A stretch of DNA of 64,000 bases from Maniola hyperantus (GCF_902806685.2 NC_048550.1:12071383-12135382), one strand, 5' to 3'; shown: positions 12,301 to 24,559, counted from the stretch's first letter. Translations and numbers: made by a program. The notes: generated by a model not told the origin, from the letters alone.

Positions 12301-14636
12301 TTGACTCCGAGAGTGAATCCCAGCCATTGTAAGTAGAAAGTGAAAACTTTCGAAAATGAGCTCAAAAGAGCAGAAGAACTGTCTCCACCATATAACTCAT
12401 ACATACAATGAACCAAACCGTATGGTGTTGCTCCATAGTGAGTTTTATCTAGCACTCCACATAAAAGTTCCCCCTTTCTTATAATTACTTCTGCTTCAGT
12501 CATTGTCTCAGGATTTGAAAATACTTCACCTCCACCTTCCCACACTCTTGGCGGTTCTTTTTGCCATGCTTTTGCATTAATTTTCGCCTTACCATCCAAG
12601 GAAAGGTATGGCTTTCCTTTGGGTGTGGTATTGATTATTATTGTAGACAAGACTTGCTTCCCAGACCAAAGTGTGATCGGTTTTAAAATGGTTGGGGGAA
12701 GCAATTTGATTTCACCTTTATGTTTTGACAATGCTTGAAAAACTAACTGATGGTAATCAGCTTTTGAAAAGAAAGTACCTCTTAATGACATTCTGACACC
12801 AGAAATTACATGATCTTGAATCAATCCACTGAGTGGTGTACCATCTTTTGGCACAAGATATTGCTTTGTCACCGACATGATGTTATAGGCTTCACTTCTA
12901 GCAATTTCGTTTTGGGGAAAATGAGCGTTCATTTCGTCACCATCAAAATCAGCGTTATAAGATTTACAATTGGCATAATGCAACCTAATAGTCTTTTCTC
13001 CTTTAAGTATTCTTGCTCTGTGAGCCATCATACTGGGTTTATGGAGGGATGGCTGTCGGTTTAATATCAGTACATCACCATTGACAAGGTGGCGATGAAC
13101 AATCTTCAAACCGGAATTTTTAAACTCATCAGGTGTAAGCAGTTTTTTGGCCAGTGATTTTCTTTTTTGTAAAGAATCAGGGGGAATCCTGATTACTCTT
13201 CCATTATTGACTTCCAATCTCTCAGCTCCGGGATGCTTGTTGGGTCCGTTTATTACCATTTTCCTTAATTCATCTACATTCCATTCAGTCACAGGAGTGG
13301 GGTAGGTTAATTTTGTAGCAAAAACATCAGGTATACCTATCTCGTCTATGTCTACATTGGGATCGGGTGTGATAACTGATCGAGCTGCAAAGTTAACTCT
13401 TTTGCCCATCATATACATCCTGATCACTCCAGTTTTCTTTTCCAGGATTTGTTTTAATCCTTGACTGTCAACTCCTTGCCCTTCACAGCTGAGTACTTGG
13501 TTTATTTGTTTCTGTAGGTCTTGCCATACTGTATGCAACTTTTCTGATGGCGATTTTCCCATAACACTCTCATAAGCTTGCCTCGGGCGTTGGTCTAGAC
13601 TGTCGATAGCTTTTTGTGGGTCAGGTGCACTTAGAACTTGCAATACGACTCGGGCGCTATATGTAGCGGCCAGTATGTATTTATACACTTTAGTTTGTGT
13701 ATGTTCAACGAGTTCTCCTTGTAAAACATTACAGGGCCTCACATTAGATGGTAGTACTGGAACCATCTGCATGAAGAATATACCTGTGGCTGGCTTGCAA
13801 TTTGCATACTTCAGTACGGGGATGCAATGAGTGAGTATATCTTCATCATTCTGTTCAATTTTTTCACAAAAACGTTTTAGGTCATCAGGCATTAAGATCT
13901 TAATGCCTTTTCCTGACACTCCAGTTTCCGCAGTCATGTTGTACATGATCTTGTTGTCAGATATTGTAACCTTGATAAGCTTACTTTTGCAATACAAACA
14001 GTTCTTTGATGTATTGATCGTCTTAAAATAATGACTGATGATTTTAGTCCGTAGCCTATCTGTATTTTTATTTTGGAACCTCTCATTGAGACAATCTGTC
14101 TTTTTCAAGAGCTTTTGACATTTCCTGATAAACTTATTTGGTTTTTCTGGTGATGTTTCACTTCTGAGGTCACCTTTAACGTCACCTATGAAGACTTCCA
14201 AGTCCAACGCTGCAGTTACATGGCCTGCATCAATTAGTTCGAGTTGCAATTTTAATATGGACTTCATTCTATCATCCATTTGCACTTTGAAGCATTTTAA
14301 GCACGATATTCTGAATAAACTGTAAATATTCTTGATGAATAATGGATTTGCACAGATCAGCGGCAACTCTATGTGTCCGAAATGTCCAGGGCAGTGTAAG
14401 AGGGCATTAGAGCAGGTTGCACAAAAATCATTACGATCTCTGAGAGGTCCCAACAAAGGATCATAGAGGCCTCCCTTTGTAGGGTTGCCCATCGAATCAA
14501 AGGAATTAGTGTTAGTGATTTTTGTTACGCTAAGCTTTCGCATGTCTTGTTCGCTAAACATGAGAAACTGCACAGAGTCGGGGTCCACAGACGTCAGCCC
14601 GGTCAGGGCCGACGAGAATCTTGAGCTTACGTCCAT
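9338..14636 (-). CDS. Polr1A: DNA-directed RNA polymerase I largest subunit (RPA1/A190)
   Basis: Two coding exons, 14636-10479 (1386 codons) and 10162-9338 (274 codons plus stop), joined in phase 0 across a 316-bp GT-AG intron, give 1660 residues, close to the family length. The protein is the catalytic core of Pol I, which transcribes 35S-type pre-rRNA in the nucleolus. Visible landmarks: N-terminal zinc site C72-x2-C75-x6-C82-x2-H85 with a second CxxC at 112-115; RMYMMGKRVNFAARSVI; the absolutely conserved NADFDGDEMNAHFPQ with Mg-binding D563, D565 and D567; and [20 protein letters not shown] near residue 1185. An Asp/Glu-rich segment just before and after the intron matches the acidic jaw insertion typical of Pol I rather than Pol II or III. 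The start at 14636 fits the conserved N terminus. Antisense ORFs inside it are shadows. A poly(A) signal lies at 9276-9281 on this strand. Confidence 0.96.
10163..10478 (-). other. Only coding intron of the Pol I large subunit gene
   Basis: Donor GTACGT directly after the codon at 10479-10481; acceptor TTTCAG before 10162. The intron frame happens to stay open for some distance past the donor, so a naive ORF call runs to 10311. It carries a fragment of a repeat (about 10300-10410, with TACAGCCCGTTGACAG) also seen at 25840-25920 and within 26240-26550. Confidence 0.85.
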
Positions 14637-15350
14637 TCTGGATCACCTATGGACGAACAAATAGTTTTTAATTTTTAAGACATAACCTCCAAAGTATGAA
14701 ATACCGCAATAATGCTTTTAGTGTGACAACTTACGGCTAAGATGCAGGAGCTAATTTCTTAAATATATAACAGTTTCAAACATAATTTTGTACACTCAAA
14801 TATGACTTTTAGATTTTCTACAAAATTACAAAATAAGGTTATTTTATATCCATTCATTCGTACTTAGTATTCACATTTTTTTATTTTGTTGTCATTTTGT
14901 CTTTTGAGTTTTGATAACGATGAAAGTCAATGTTACCAACTCTCGCAAATATTTTCCCCAGCTTATGTCAAAAACCTGCGACTATATAGGGTCTTTAGGG
15001 TCTTTTGAAGCTTTTGGCGCGTGACCAAAAACCATAGATTAATACGGAACTAAAGGTAAAGTTAAGGTATGAAATGATATTCCTTTAGCAGTGCCCAGTG
15101 GTCCCCATTGTGAATGAGGTTGGAATATGGGTTGGAACGTAAGCGTGGAGAGTCTGTTTTGATCGCCTCCAACTTACTAGGCCTACAACTTACTAGGTTT
15201 TTTTGCGGTGGTTTAATATTTAACTAAGTAATAGGTACTAAAAGAGCAAGCAAGAATAAAAATTGTGTAGTTACCTACTTAAGAAAAGAAAAGGTAGAAA
15301 GTCAAGGTTTTTTAGGGCAACATTATATTTAACTTTTAACAAACGGCAAG
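14637..15350. promoter_or_regulatory. Divergent intergenic region, Polr1A / SZRD1
   Basis: The start codons of the two head-to-head genes are 714 bp apart. The stretch must hold both 5' UTRs and promoters, possibly a shared bidirectional promoter. I see no clear TATA box or repeat, and transcript starts cannot be placed from sequence. Confidence 0.45.
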
Positions 15351-16595
15351 ATGGCGGCACAAGATGAAGTTGACGTATGTGAAAGCTGGGAGGATATGGA
15401 CGAAATTGGCGTAAGTTTATTAATGAAAACCGACTCACAATACAACGTTTAATTAAATCCTTACATGGTGTAGTGTATTAAATAATGACTCATTGTTTCA
15501 GTTGGACCAAAAGATCAAGCTGATGTCCAGTGTGCCGCCAGTGTCGGCTCTAAAAGGTTGCAAGGTTACGAACGTAATTGTAGAAGAAAGCGCGTGTATT
15601 GGGTCCCAGTGCGTGATGCCTGAGCCAGCTATTCGTATACTAAAGCGTCCTAGCTCTTTGGCTAGTGGGCAGCTTAACGGGGAAAGCCGAGCGCGGCCGG
15701 TCAAAACCCTAGAACAAAGACAGAAGGATTACGAAGAAGCGCGATTACGAATACTTGGCGAAGCCAGGAGCCCAGAAGACGTTATTGATGACAAGTAAGT
15801 GGATATATTTACCAGTTTGTACAGCTTGCTATGTAGAAAATCCCTTCCAAGTAAAAGTTCGGTAATGTTTAGAGATATTTTCATTTTTGTACTCAGTTCA
15901 ATGAACTTAAGCTAAAAAATTTACCTAATTATTAATATTGTCCCTGTTAATACTCAGTGGTGTACGATTGTTAAACGAAAAGGTGAAATTAAACAGGGAA
16001 AGAAAAAAAATGTGTGATAATGGGTTTAAAAGATTGAATGATGCTCATCAAATAATCAAATTAAGATGTATGTTCATGTAAATTAATAATTACTTATTAG
16101 TAATTATCAGCTGCAAGGGGTTGTCTTTAATTTAAAATTTAATCTTATAATGAACAACTGTTACTAGGCGGTCTAATGAGTTGCCAGCTTGTCCGTGTTA
16201 TTCACACACTTAACCGACTCGCTTACTTTGTAATAATTTCAATTTACCCACTCTGTTTTGTATAAAGACCTATACCTATTGTTTATTTCTTAAATTTTTC
16301 ATGTAAGTGAATTTTATATTCTTATTGAGAATCTTTACCCATAATTATTCTTCTTTATAGCCTCAGTCGGTTACAAGATAAATTGCAAGCAAACAACCTC
16401 AACGAAAACCAGAGCACTGCTAAAACGAAAACCTGTAACGAAAACAATACCAAAGGCAAAGAAAGAAAGGTTCTATCCAGGCTACCACCCGGGGCTACTC
16501 CGGCTGGTGTCTTCCCCTCACCACCGCCTCCTGGAGTCCTCGTGATACGTACACCAAGAGGACCAGATGGCACCAAAGGCTTTGTGCGAAGGTAG
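15351..16595 (+). CDS. SZRD1: SUZ-domain RNA-binding protein, SZRD1
   Basis: Three exons: 15351-15410, 15502-15794 and 16361-16595 (stop TAG), with the middle junction splitting an AAC codon, give 195 residues. The start is the ATG in MAAQDEVDVCESWEDMDEIG; the acidic N terminus with a Trp matches SZRD1. The SUZ domain lies in exon 2 (ARPVKTLEQRQKDYEEARLR then ILGEAR) and the SUZ-C motif closes the protein (VLVIRTPRGPDGTKGFVRR). Family members bind RNA through SUZ and are linked to mRNA metabolism; human SZRD1 has 152 residues, so this form has a longer, low-complexity Asn/Lys/Pro linker (start of exon 3). Splice sites are GTAAGT/TTTCAG and GTAAGT/TTATAG. A poly(A) signal is at 16689-16694. 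Confidence in identity is high; cellular role is by homology. Confidence 0.94.
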
Positions 16596-16688
16596 CATTA
16601 CGTGAATGTGTTTGAATTCATTATTATAGTCCATCCAATGTTATCATTACATTTATAATGAAGGATATACTTCTGGAAAGGTATGAGG

Positions 16689-16694
16689 AATAAA
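16689..16694 (+). other. Candidate poly(A) signal of SZRD1
   Basis: AATAAA 94 bp past the stop codon. Confidence 0.5.
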
Positions 16695-16812
16695 TTTTAT
16701 TTCACAATTTCTATGTTCTAAATGTTTTAGAATATGATAGAATAGAAATGCATAATGGTAGATACATTTGACTATTCAAAAGCACTTTTGAATAGTCCAA
16801 TATATTGTTGTA

Positions 16813-16965
16813 CTAGCTGATGCCCACGACTTCGTTCGCATGGATTTAGGTATCTAAAATCCTGTGGGAATTGTTTGATTTTCCAGGAAAAAAAATCACG
16901 TCAATCTGTTGCGACGTGATTGAAGGACAAACCAATAAACCAACAAACAAACACTCTTTCGCCTT
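16813..16965 (+). repeat. Interspersed repeat, 'CTAGCTGATGCCC' family (copy 1)
   Basis: Starts CTAGCTGATGCCCACGACTT, with TGGATTTAGGT and GTGGGAATTGTTTGATTTTC. The same element recurs at 38895-39135, 39943-40025, 58259-58345 and 58850-58945, and reversed at 52180-52350 and 61788-61972. In full copies it ends in a CAGA run followed by TTATAATATTAGTATGGAT, consistent with a non-LTR retroelement tail. Confidence 0.7.
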
Positions 16966-16969
16966 TATG

Positions 16970-18895
16970 ATATGGGTAGTGATTGTAATTTTTAACAGAT
17001 TCATACAAAACAATTTTTCATTTTATAATAAATGCAGTTATAAATATAAAATATATAACAGCTAGACTCACAGGTTTATCGCAGTATGCCTGACTAGTTT
17101 TGATCCTGTCTGAGGACCTTTTTCAATGGGCCTCTGTTTGCGACGCGGTACTCAGACAGACATTCACTATTGGCTGAAATCACAACTCTTGTTCACACAA
17201 TAAATATTGCGAAACTAATATCCCAATCAATAATTATTGATGCATACATGTCATTTATGCAATTTTATCTTATTTGCAATATTTATTGACTGTCTGAATG
17301 TTACCATTTACATTTATTTATAAACTCTTTAAAAAAGAAATTGTGAAATAAATATAGTCAATCGAGTGCTCACTTCATGGGAACAAATAATTTTATTATA
17401 TCTAAAAGTAATTTATTACATACAATTTAGATAGCATTAACAAATTGTGAGATTGAATTGATCACTCCCAAAAATTTATTAATAGGGCTTGAGGAACTGA
17501 TGAGTATTATCATTATCATTATATATTATCACAGTCTAAAGAGATACATCATACAGTCAGTCGAAGGAAATTCTTACGGTCACAAGGGCCAGACAGGAGA
17601 CGGATTATACCAACCAGCAGAAGTCTGCAGAGCAAACTTTATTTTTGTTGATTTTAAAATTTAATTTAAATTAAATTATTCATCAGACCAAGAAAATGTT
17701 GCACAGTACAAGAACTCCTTATAGCTAGTGCACAGAATAGGTAGACACAATAAATGTTGAAACCTGATGGAGTGAATATTGAATCACTCGTTCTGTTATG
17801 TAGGTCGTAGGTGTTACAATAAAATTGTAAAGCCTGCTCGTCCACGAATATCAAGGGCGTCGCGTATTCTCACTGTATGTTTTTACGCTGTGATATTATA
17901 CACAAATATTTATAATTAAAGGCTTACACACAAAACGCGCAATGTGTCCAACATGCTCCTAAAAGTTTTTATACAAGGAACTGTCTGAAGGTATTCATAT
18001 TGCGAAGCAGGTCTGAACTGTGCTGTTGCACTTTAATCCAAGCCTTTAAAACTTGTAAGTGTGTTCCGTTGTTATATTTGTTTGAAAATTCATATATTTT
18101 TGCCTCTTGCCCTGAATCAGAAACGTGCTAAATGACATTATTTTATGTCATTATAACATAACTTTTTATACCTAGTTTTTCTATTTGTATAGACACTTTG
18201 TAGGCTAAGATTAATACTAATTGTACATTGTTAGTTTTTAATTAATTTGTTATAGGCAATATTCGGACGTGCAACAAATATCGCGATATAAGTTACCCAG
18301 TCAATAATATTATTGATGTGGAAAATCAACCTAATTTAACATAATATGAGTATGGTGCTAATTCGGTTAAACAGATTTCTATCTCTATTCTCTCCGTCGT
18401 ATTCCTCATTGCTGAGGGTTGCCCTTTTACATAATGGTAGGGTTCGTCATGGAATAATAATGCAGTGGGCATCCAGACACTTCTGCATACACACACACAT
18501 TTCACATCCAAAAATATGTATATTTAATAGCTGAATTAAAAGGTCTGTAACGATAAAATAGGTTTTAGATCTAAAATTTCAAATAAATTTAATTTTCAAA
18601 TAAATATTTACTTTACAGCCTTAAAGGTCTAAAAGCAGTATGTACTGTTCTTTCACTATGCTTCCTGCAGGAAATGATGTATTTTTCAAAGTGCTCTGAG
18701 CCGTAAGGCTCTGGGTTTTAGCCCTTTTTGAACCTGGTTTAACTGAATTAGCAGCATTGACCAATTTATATGACATTGTATTGCAATATTTATTGACGGT
18801 CTGAATCTCGCCCTAGGTTTCTCATAATTATTATTATTTTGTGTTAACTACTTAAGTTGACCGTGGCATAATTGAAATGGAAAGTATTATAAAGA
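16970..18895. other. Intergenic AT-rich stretch
   Basis: No supportable gene. Words around GCAATATTTATTGAC and GTCTGAATG recur (17275-17300 and 18780-18810), suggesting remnants of one old element. Nothing else was recognised. Confidence 0.5.
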
Positions 18896-18899
18896 TTTA

Positions 18900-19085
18900 G
18901 AGCCTCAATAATAGCTCAACCGGTAAAGGGGTGGACTGAAAACCGAAAGGTCGATGATTTAAACCCCGTTTACTTACTACGAAGTGCTTACCGAGTACTT
19001 ACTCCTAGCACAAGCTTGGCGCTTAGTTGGAGAGGAAAGGGGAATATTAGTTATTTAACATGGCTAATATTCTTTTTTAAGAAAA
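18900..19085 (+). repeat. tRNA-Phe-like SINE (copy 1)
   Basis: Head GCCTCAATAGCTCAACCGG, then GGACTGAAAACCGAAAGGTC and a B-box-like motif, resembles tRNA-Phe (GAA anticodon loop). The body has CCTAGCACAAGC and GGAGAGGAAAGGGGAATATT, ending TGGCTAATATTC plus A-rich tail. Other copies are at 44195-44372 (reversed) and 57126-57275. The bases do not form intact tRNA stems, so it is a SINE, not a gene. Confidence 0.75.
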
Positions 19086-19289
19086 AAAAGATGCTTTTTT
19101 TACATAAATTACATACCTTCAAGTGACCTTGACACTTATGTAAGAGGCATTTTCAAGCTAATTAGAGCTCTAGCTAATTTACATCTATCAATCATAAGAC
19201 CTTGTGTACTCAGTGTATGTAACACATGCGGGTAGGAATTGTATGGGTTTTCACGCATATGATTCCCCAGCTGACTTCATACTAAAATA

Positions 19290-19405
19290 AATCCATACTA
19301 ATTATTATAAATGCGAAAGGGCGTGTCTGTCTGTTTACCTTTTCACGGTTCATCTGCTGAACCAATTTTGACAAAGGTACAGAGATAGATTGCAATTCCG
19401 GAGAC
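19290..19405 (-). repeat. Fragment of the 'CTAGCTGATGCCC' repeat, reversed
   Basis: TATTATAAATGCGAAAGGG, a TCTGTCTG run, and TTTTCACGGTTCATCTGCTG match the tail end of that family. It is cut off at about 19405 by the next SINE. Confidence 0.55.
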
Positions 19406-19429
19406 CTATCCACGGATTCAGGTTACTTT

Positions 19430-19648
19430 GTCTGGGGGAGGCTTCGGCCGTGGCTAGTTACCACCCTACCGGCAAAGTCGTGCCGCCAAGCGATTTAGCG
19501 TTACAGTACGATGCCGTGTAGAAACCAAAGGGGTATGGGTTTTATTAAAAACTGCCATACCCCTTCCAGGTTAGCCCGCTACCATCTTAGACTGCATCAT
19601 CACTTACCACAAGGTGAGATTACAGTCAAGGGCTAACTTATATCGGAA
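19430..19648 (+). repeat. SINE, 'GGCTTCGGCCGTGGCTAG' family
   Basis: Body copy without the tRNA-like head: GTGGCTAGTTACCACCCTAC, GATGCCGTGTAGAAACC, CCATACCCCTTCCAGGTTAG, then ACTTACCACAAGGTGAGATT. Copies in reverse are at 3168-3320, 5218-5430 and 57990-58218. Confidence 0.75.
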
Positions 19649-19789
19649 TAAAAAAACTTTTTATCTAGCATAATAAAGAGCACGGGATTTTCTCAAAAGA
19701 AAAAAAATCGACGTGGTCGCGGGCATCATCTCGTACAGAGATTCCCGATTTTATTTGGCATGGAACCTTAATTGATTAGGCTTTTTTTG

Positions 19790-20005
19790 GCAGAACGCTC
19801 GCGACTTCGTCCGCGTGGACTACACAAATTTCAAACCCCTATTTCACCCCCTTAGGGGTTGTATTTTCAAAAATCCTTTCTTAGCGGATGTCTACGTCAT
19901 AGTAGCTATCTGCATGCCAAATTTCAGCCCGATCCGTCCAGTAGTTTGAGCTGTGCGTTGATAGATCAGTCAGTCAGTCACCTTTTCCTTTTATATATTT
20001 AGATA
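19790..20005 (+). repeat. 'CCCTTAGGGGTT' repeat (copy 2)
   Basis: CGCGACTTCGTCCGCGTGGA, the CACCCCCTTAGGGGTT stretch, AGCCCGATCCGTCCAGTAG, GATAGATCAGTCAGTCAG and TTTTATATATTTAGAT. Confidence 0.75.
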
Positions 20006-20049
20006 AGTATTGCAAATCATTTATTGTGACAAAGAAATACTATGACGTT

Positions 20050-20275
20050 ATTTACCTCCGTGGCGCAGTGCGTGCACTGTTGTATTAAAAGTATGAGGTC
20101 CCGGTTCGATTTCCGGCTCGAATCTGGTCTGGTGGGAGGCTTCGGCCGCGGCTAGTTACCACTGTACCGGTAAAGATGTAACTCCAAGCGATTGAGCGGT
20201 CCCGGTAAGATGCCGTGTAGAAACCGATTAGGAGTATACCTACCAGGTAGCTTCCATGTTAGACTGCCGTGTAGG
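20050..20275 (+). repeat. SINE with tRNA-like head, 'GGCTTCGGCCGTGGCTAG' family
   Basis: Head CCTCCGTGGCGCAGTGCGTG and the B-box-like GGTTCGATTTCC precede the family body, which then decays after about 20270. This copy shows that the family is tRNA-derived. Confidence 0.7.
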
Positions 20276-20279
20276 CGTG

Positions 20280-21740
20280 ACGGTGCGGCGCGGTTATGAG
20301 TCTTTTCCACCAACGTTTTATTTAGGTAACTGTCGGACAGACCGTGGAACCCCTGTGACCCTTCCACGGAACCCCAGGGTTCCACGGTACACCAATTGGG
20401 AATCGCTGAATTCTAGTAAATAACTAATAAGGAATGGTAAACCAAATCGCATCTCGCAGAAATATCGTAATACGTCCTAAACACGGTCTACATTATTTAT
20501 TAAGAAATACATAATGGCCTGAACTGTGATAGTCATCGTTTTGAAATCTGAAGTAACTTACGCACTATAACTAGGCTAGGTTATCTATTTCCCAGGATTA
20601 TCGTCCATTTTAACCTATCACTTTCAGATTTTGCAGGTGTTTTATTTGTTCGGGCTGTGAAAAAAAATTGAAACTAATATTTTCGTTGTTCAGTAACAAC
20701 ATGATTATCAATTTAAAATTTAGATAAAAATATTATCTTTAAAACTACGGAAATAGTAATCATGATTGAAATATCAAATTATTGGTATTTATATTATAAA
20801 AGTATCCCAAAGTCATAAAAAATCGAGCAAAAGTCTACAAAGATCTGGATCTTCTTTGCTTTAAGATTTCCTCCAAAGTTTTGGTTTCCTAGGATGTCAC
20901 TTAACCACTGTCCTCGCCTTGAGAGCATATTTTTAACGCCAAGAACGTTGGTATCTTGTTTCAGTAGAGAACATTTTAGTTACATGCCGTCACATGACGG
21001 CCGCTATATGGATTTAAACGGCATATAGCGGGTGCCATTTAACGGTACGGTACGTATGATCCTAAGAACCCAGAGCTTAGGGTTCTTGTCAACTGAAGCG
21101 GAGCGAAGATGTTCTTAGCTGACCAATTTTAGCACAGTATCACCTTTCAATATCTCATTGGTCTGTTTAACACATATCCGCGCTGCTTTAGTGGACATAC
21201 ATCCTTACTGTCCAAATAAATAAAACACTAGCTAGAAATAATTTCTTACTGTGTAAATAATAAAAAATATTCTAATCTTTTTTAGAATTTGAGAAAATAA
21301 GAGCTTATTATGAAATTGGTCAACTTAATACAACATTAACCAATTTTTGTAAATAGAACATTTTATTGTATTTGACTATACTTACTATCTATTAAATATA
21401 TTTTTACATGTTTAAAAAGTGACATTATATAGTTTTAAGTTTATAAGTACTTTCATTTATTCCCTAAGATATCACATTATAATTCTCAATTAAACGTGTG
21501 CGCCTACATACTTGCAACTTTGATCCACGCAATAGTTTCGTCAAAAAATTTATGGCTTTGCAAAAAAGTTAACGCAGGTCAACGTTTCATAGAAGGTATA
21601 TAGCTGCTATTATTGTTTTTAACAATTGAGATTTAAGGCGAAACTGTTGCGGTGACAAGATTTGCTCGTCTGCTCACGCCCTTAGACTGTAGAATTATTT
21701 TGCCTAGAAAGACTTAAATTTATACAAATCTGTTCTGTCC
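20280..21740. other. Intergenic AT-rich stretch
   Basis: No supportable gene. A few small palindromes occur near 20990-21070 (CCGCTATATG / CATATAGCGG). Nothing else was recognised. Confidence 0.5.
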
Positions 21741-21744
21741 GGCT

Positions 21745-21850
21745 ACAAAGGTGTACCACTAAGCTATACTAAATTGACAGATCTAAAAAGTGCCATCCTT
21801 TTCTACAGGAAACAGTATGAAAAGGATGGCACTACAAAGTCAATTTAATT
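21745..21850. mobile_element. Hairpin MITE fragment, 'GCTATCCTTTT' family
   Basis: Inverted repeat around AGTGCCATCCTTTTC and GAAAAGGATGGCACT with flanking AAATTGACAG. Related to the fuller copy at 32680-32842 and fragments at 29898-29975 and 31315-31450. Confidence 0.55.
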
Positions 21851-21907
21851 CAGAATTCCAATACGACCGAATTTGTAATGATCGCAAACCAAGTATAACG
21901 CGTAAAA

Positions 21908-22032
21908 TTTAACTCCTCACGCGCCATTTTAACTTTTTCTGACAAATTTCATGTCAAAAGTACGATTTTAGTCCTTATTTTAAAGGTAAACCAGGTGAAC
22001 CCATAGAGTTAAAATGGCGCGTGAGGAGTCAT
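21908..22032. mobile_element. Hairpin MITE, 'CACGCGCCATTTTAAC' family (copy 1)
   Basis: Starts CTCCTCACGCGCCATTTTAA and ends with its reverse complement TTAAAATGGCGCGTGAGGAG, with CATGTCAAAAGTACGATTTT inside. Other copies: 27826-27962, 29350-29745 (interrupted), 34982-35098, 37906-38058. Confidence 0.85.
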
Positions 22033-22047
22033 TTTACGGACAATACC

Positions 22048-22146
22048 TAAGTAGTCCAATCTGAAGTTGCAACATGGCGATTTGCGCAGACTAAGGATTG
22101 AATACAATGTGCAGTCATACGCCTCGTGTTCAGGTTGGACTACTTA
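22048..22146. mobile_element. Short inverted-repeat element
   Basis: AAGTAGTCCAATCTGAA at the left and TTCAGGTTGGACTACTT at the right, one mismatch, about 98 bp overall. It lies directly beside the MITE at 21908-22032. Confidence 0.6.
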
Positions 22147-22247
22147 TTTTGCGCGCACTATACAAATTAATATTGTAATTTTTTTATATGACTTGTAGTT
22201 CCTTACATAACCGTTAGGGGCGCTGTAAGTGTCATATTTTTTACGTA

Positions 22248-22526
22248 CAGTGCGACAAGGCTCTTTTAGCGCGTGGGGAAAATTGAAACTAACGTTGCCA
22301 TCAAGTGTCCCCTTTCTTCGATTCAATTAAATTCCCAATTATTGGCTTTTAGGTGTGCCAGCTGGGCACAGAGTGTTTCACCAGTGTCACGTTTATGGAG
22401 AAGGCACGAAGGAGATTGTTCGGTGAGAGCTGTTGTACAGATAAATTTTGAATATCTACAAAATAGTTCATTCTGTCCCCCCTGTCAATATCATTCAAGT
22501 GCCAAAAGAGCCTTGTCGCACTGTAT
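22248..22526. mobile_element. MITE with 22-bp perfect terminal inverted repeats
   Basis: Left end TACAGTGCGACAAGGCTCTT TT, right end its reverse complement. Both ends meet a TA dinucleotide, compatible with a Tc1/mariner-type TA duplication (inference). The interior has no transposase. Short ORFs here (22273-22539) are chance. Confidence 0.8.
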
Positions 22527-22539
22527 GTTGAAAGTCTAA

Positions 22540-23840
22540 AGTAGCCGAACAGAACTATATAAAGGTTGTATATTTAATAAAAATCTGTGGTATTTGCCAG
22601 GTTTTTTTCATGTAAACATGTAAATATTATTTTTTGTTAACATTAAAAGAATGTGTATTTACTATTTAGTGCCAATTACCTGTTAACATATTTATTGCTT
22701 GTGCTTGTACCTACCTACGTATTTTTTTTTACGATGAATAAATTTCCATTAATCACAGAGCTTTTACTTTTTTATGTTTCTCGATGATGTTCGATAATCA
22801 ATTTGCGTTTCGATTTTGCGTTTAGGAAAATTTATTTGCACGATTCATAAAGTTGCGATAAACCAATAAATTTATGGTTGCGATTTTCTTGTTTAGCCTA
22901 AGTAACGTGTCGTCAATTTCTAAATGTAAAATTAATAAATGAGTCAATACTCACTTTTTATATATATCTACCTTTAAAATCACTGTAAATTGACTGAAAA
23001 TAATAATTAACGGGCAACGGAACAATGAAATTTTCTTTACGCAAGGCTAACGCAAAGAAATTATAAATTACCATCCTCCAATACGTATTTGCGAAGAAAA
23101 ACGTAAAAAACTAACAGCCAGAAATAAAAGCTAAAATTAACATTTGTCCTAAATCGGCGAACGTGCAATTAAGTTTTAAATGTCTATGGCATATATTAAT
23201 AATATCATGGATAATTTTATCTACGCTCATAAATATCTTAATTAAAATCCTTTAGGACCGTAGATAGAATAATAGGTAGATGTAAGTAGGTACTGTGTAA
23301 CCGCGTATGATATAGCGATTGCACGACGTAACGATGAATAACACGACAATTATTCCCATTGTTTAGTAGTCAATATTTGTATTAACCGATCATTTGTATT
23401 AAACTTTTTTTATGTGAAAACAAGTACCTAAATAACTCATGAGAAATACAATTACGCCACAAATTCTCAAATATTGTTTTGCAACGTCTTGTATGTACCT
23501 ATTCTTGAAAAAAACCAGTTACACGATAAGGGACAAAAAATAGGTTAGCTGCGTCTCTGTTTATCACATTAGTAACTTTATTTGCTCTCTTTTTAGTGCG
23601 AATGAGAAAGCAAACGTTCCTGCATCTACCTTTATTACTCTATCTACGTTTAGGACATTAAATTACATTTGTATATTTATTTATCATCACGCCATTTCGG
23701 TACTCTCTTCATTATTTTTAAGTCATAGGTATTTTAGTGTATGGATTTATATTTTAACCAAAATAATTATTAAAAATTGTTGAAAATAATGACTTTTTAT
23801 ATCAATTTGCCCCAATATTTTGTCTAATGTGTAATGTGTC
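22540..23840. other. Intergenic AT-rich stretch
   Basis: No supportable gene or repeat recognised. Confidence 0.5.
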
Positions 23841-23842
23841 CA

Positions 23843-23920
23843 GCGTGGTGGATCACGGCCTAAACCTTTCCCACTCTGAGAGGACGATGGCCGTTGAGAT
23901 GTTGATGATGACGGACCTAA
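23843..23920 (+). repeat. 3' fragment of a Metulj-like SINE
   Basis: Retains AGCGTGGTGGATCACGGCCT, CCCACTCTGAGAGG and a GATGATG tail. Confidence 0.55.
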
Positions 23921-23959
23921 CCAACAAGTACCTAGTACAAATAGTACAGTAGCCGGTAA

Positions 23960-24125
23960 GAAATATTATATATTGACCTTTAGAACGAGATTTTGGCTTT
24001 GTAGAGCTTTGTCTCTGTCACTCCTACCTATGTGACGTTGTGTCGGCTCAACGACAGAGACAACGCTCTATGAAACAGCCATCTCTTTCCAAAAGCCGAT
24101 GTACAATATTTCCGGCTAACGTAGG
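23960..24125. mobile_element. Hairpin MITE, 'GACCTTTAGAA' family (diverged copy)
   Basis: TTGACCTTTAGAACGAGATT, CAACGACAGAGACAACGCTC and AAAGCCGATGTACAATAT match the family of 25535-25722 and 38637-38828. The outer ends are lost. Confidence 0.6.
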
Positions 24126-24559
24126 TGTACCTTAATAGGTATGAATAATTTCTTCCATACTAAATATTTATTTGCGGAAAATATCGAGTTGCTTTAGAAT
24201 TTTATTAAAATTTGTAGTGAAATTTCAAAATTAGAAATTTAATTAAGTGACTATAGAGATCTTATCGTCGCTAAAGTATCATCATAATCATAACTTGATT
24301 AGCTTTGAGATAAATATTATTTGCGCAAGAAACCAATAACTAAGGTACCTACCTAATTGATACAACTTGTTCTGAGATTTGCATACTTGTTCATAAACAG
24401 TGGCAATTGAGCGAGACTACTAACTAAACTTTAATATCATAAAAACAACCAGTTTAGTGCCAGATCTAGTATTAACTAGTAGTCTCTATTAAAAAAATAT
24501 AAGCAAAAGAAAATAGGAGGCAAACTTCGTAATTTTCGGTTTTTTTTTTCTTACGAGAA

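Noticed and set aside
18900..18970. Possible tRNA-Phe gene
   Set aside because: The acceptor and T stems do not pair, and the same sequence recurs with a shared SINE body at two other places.
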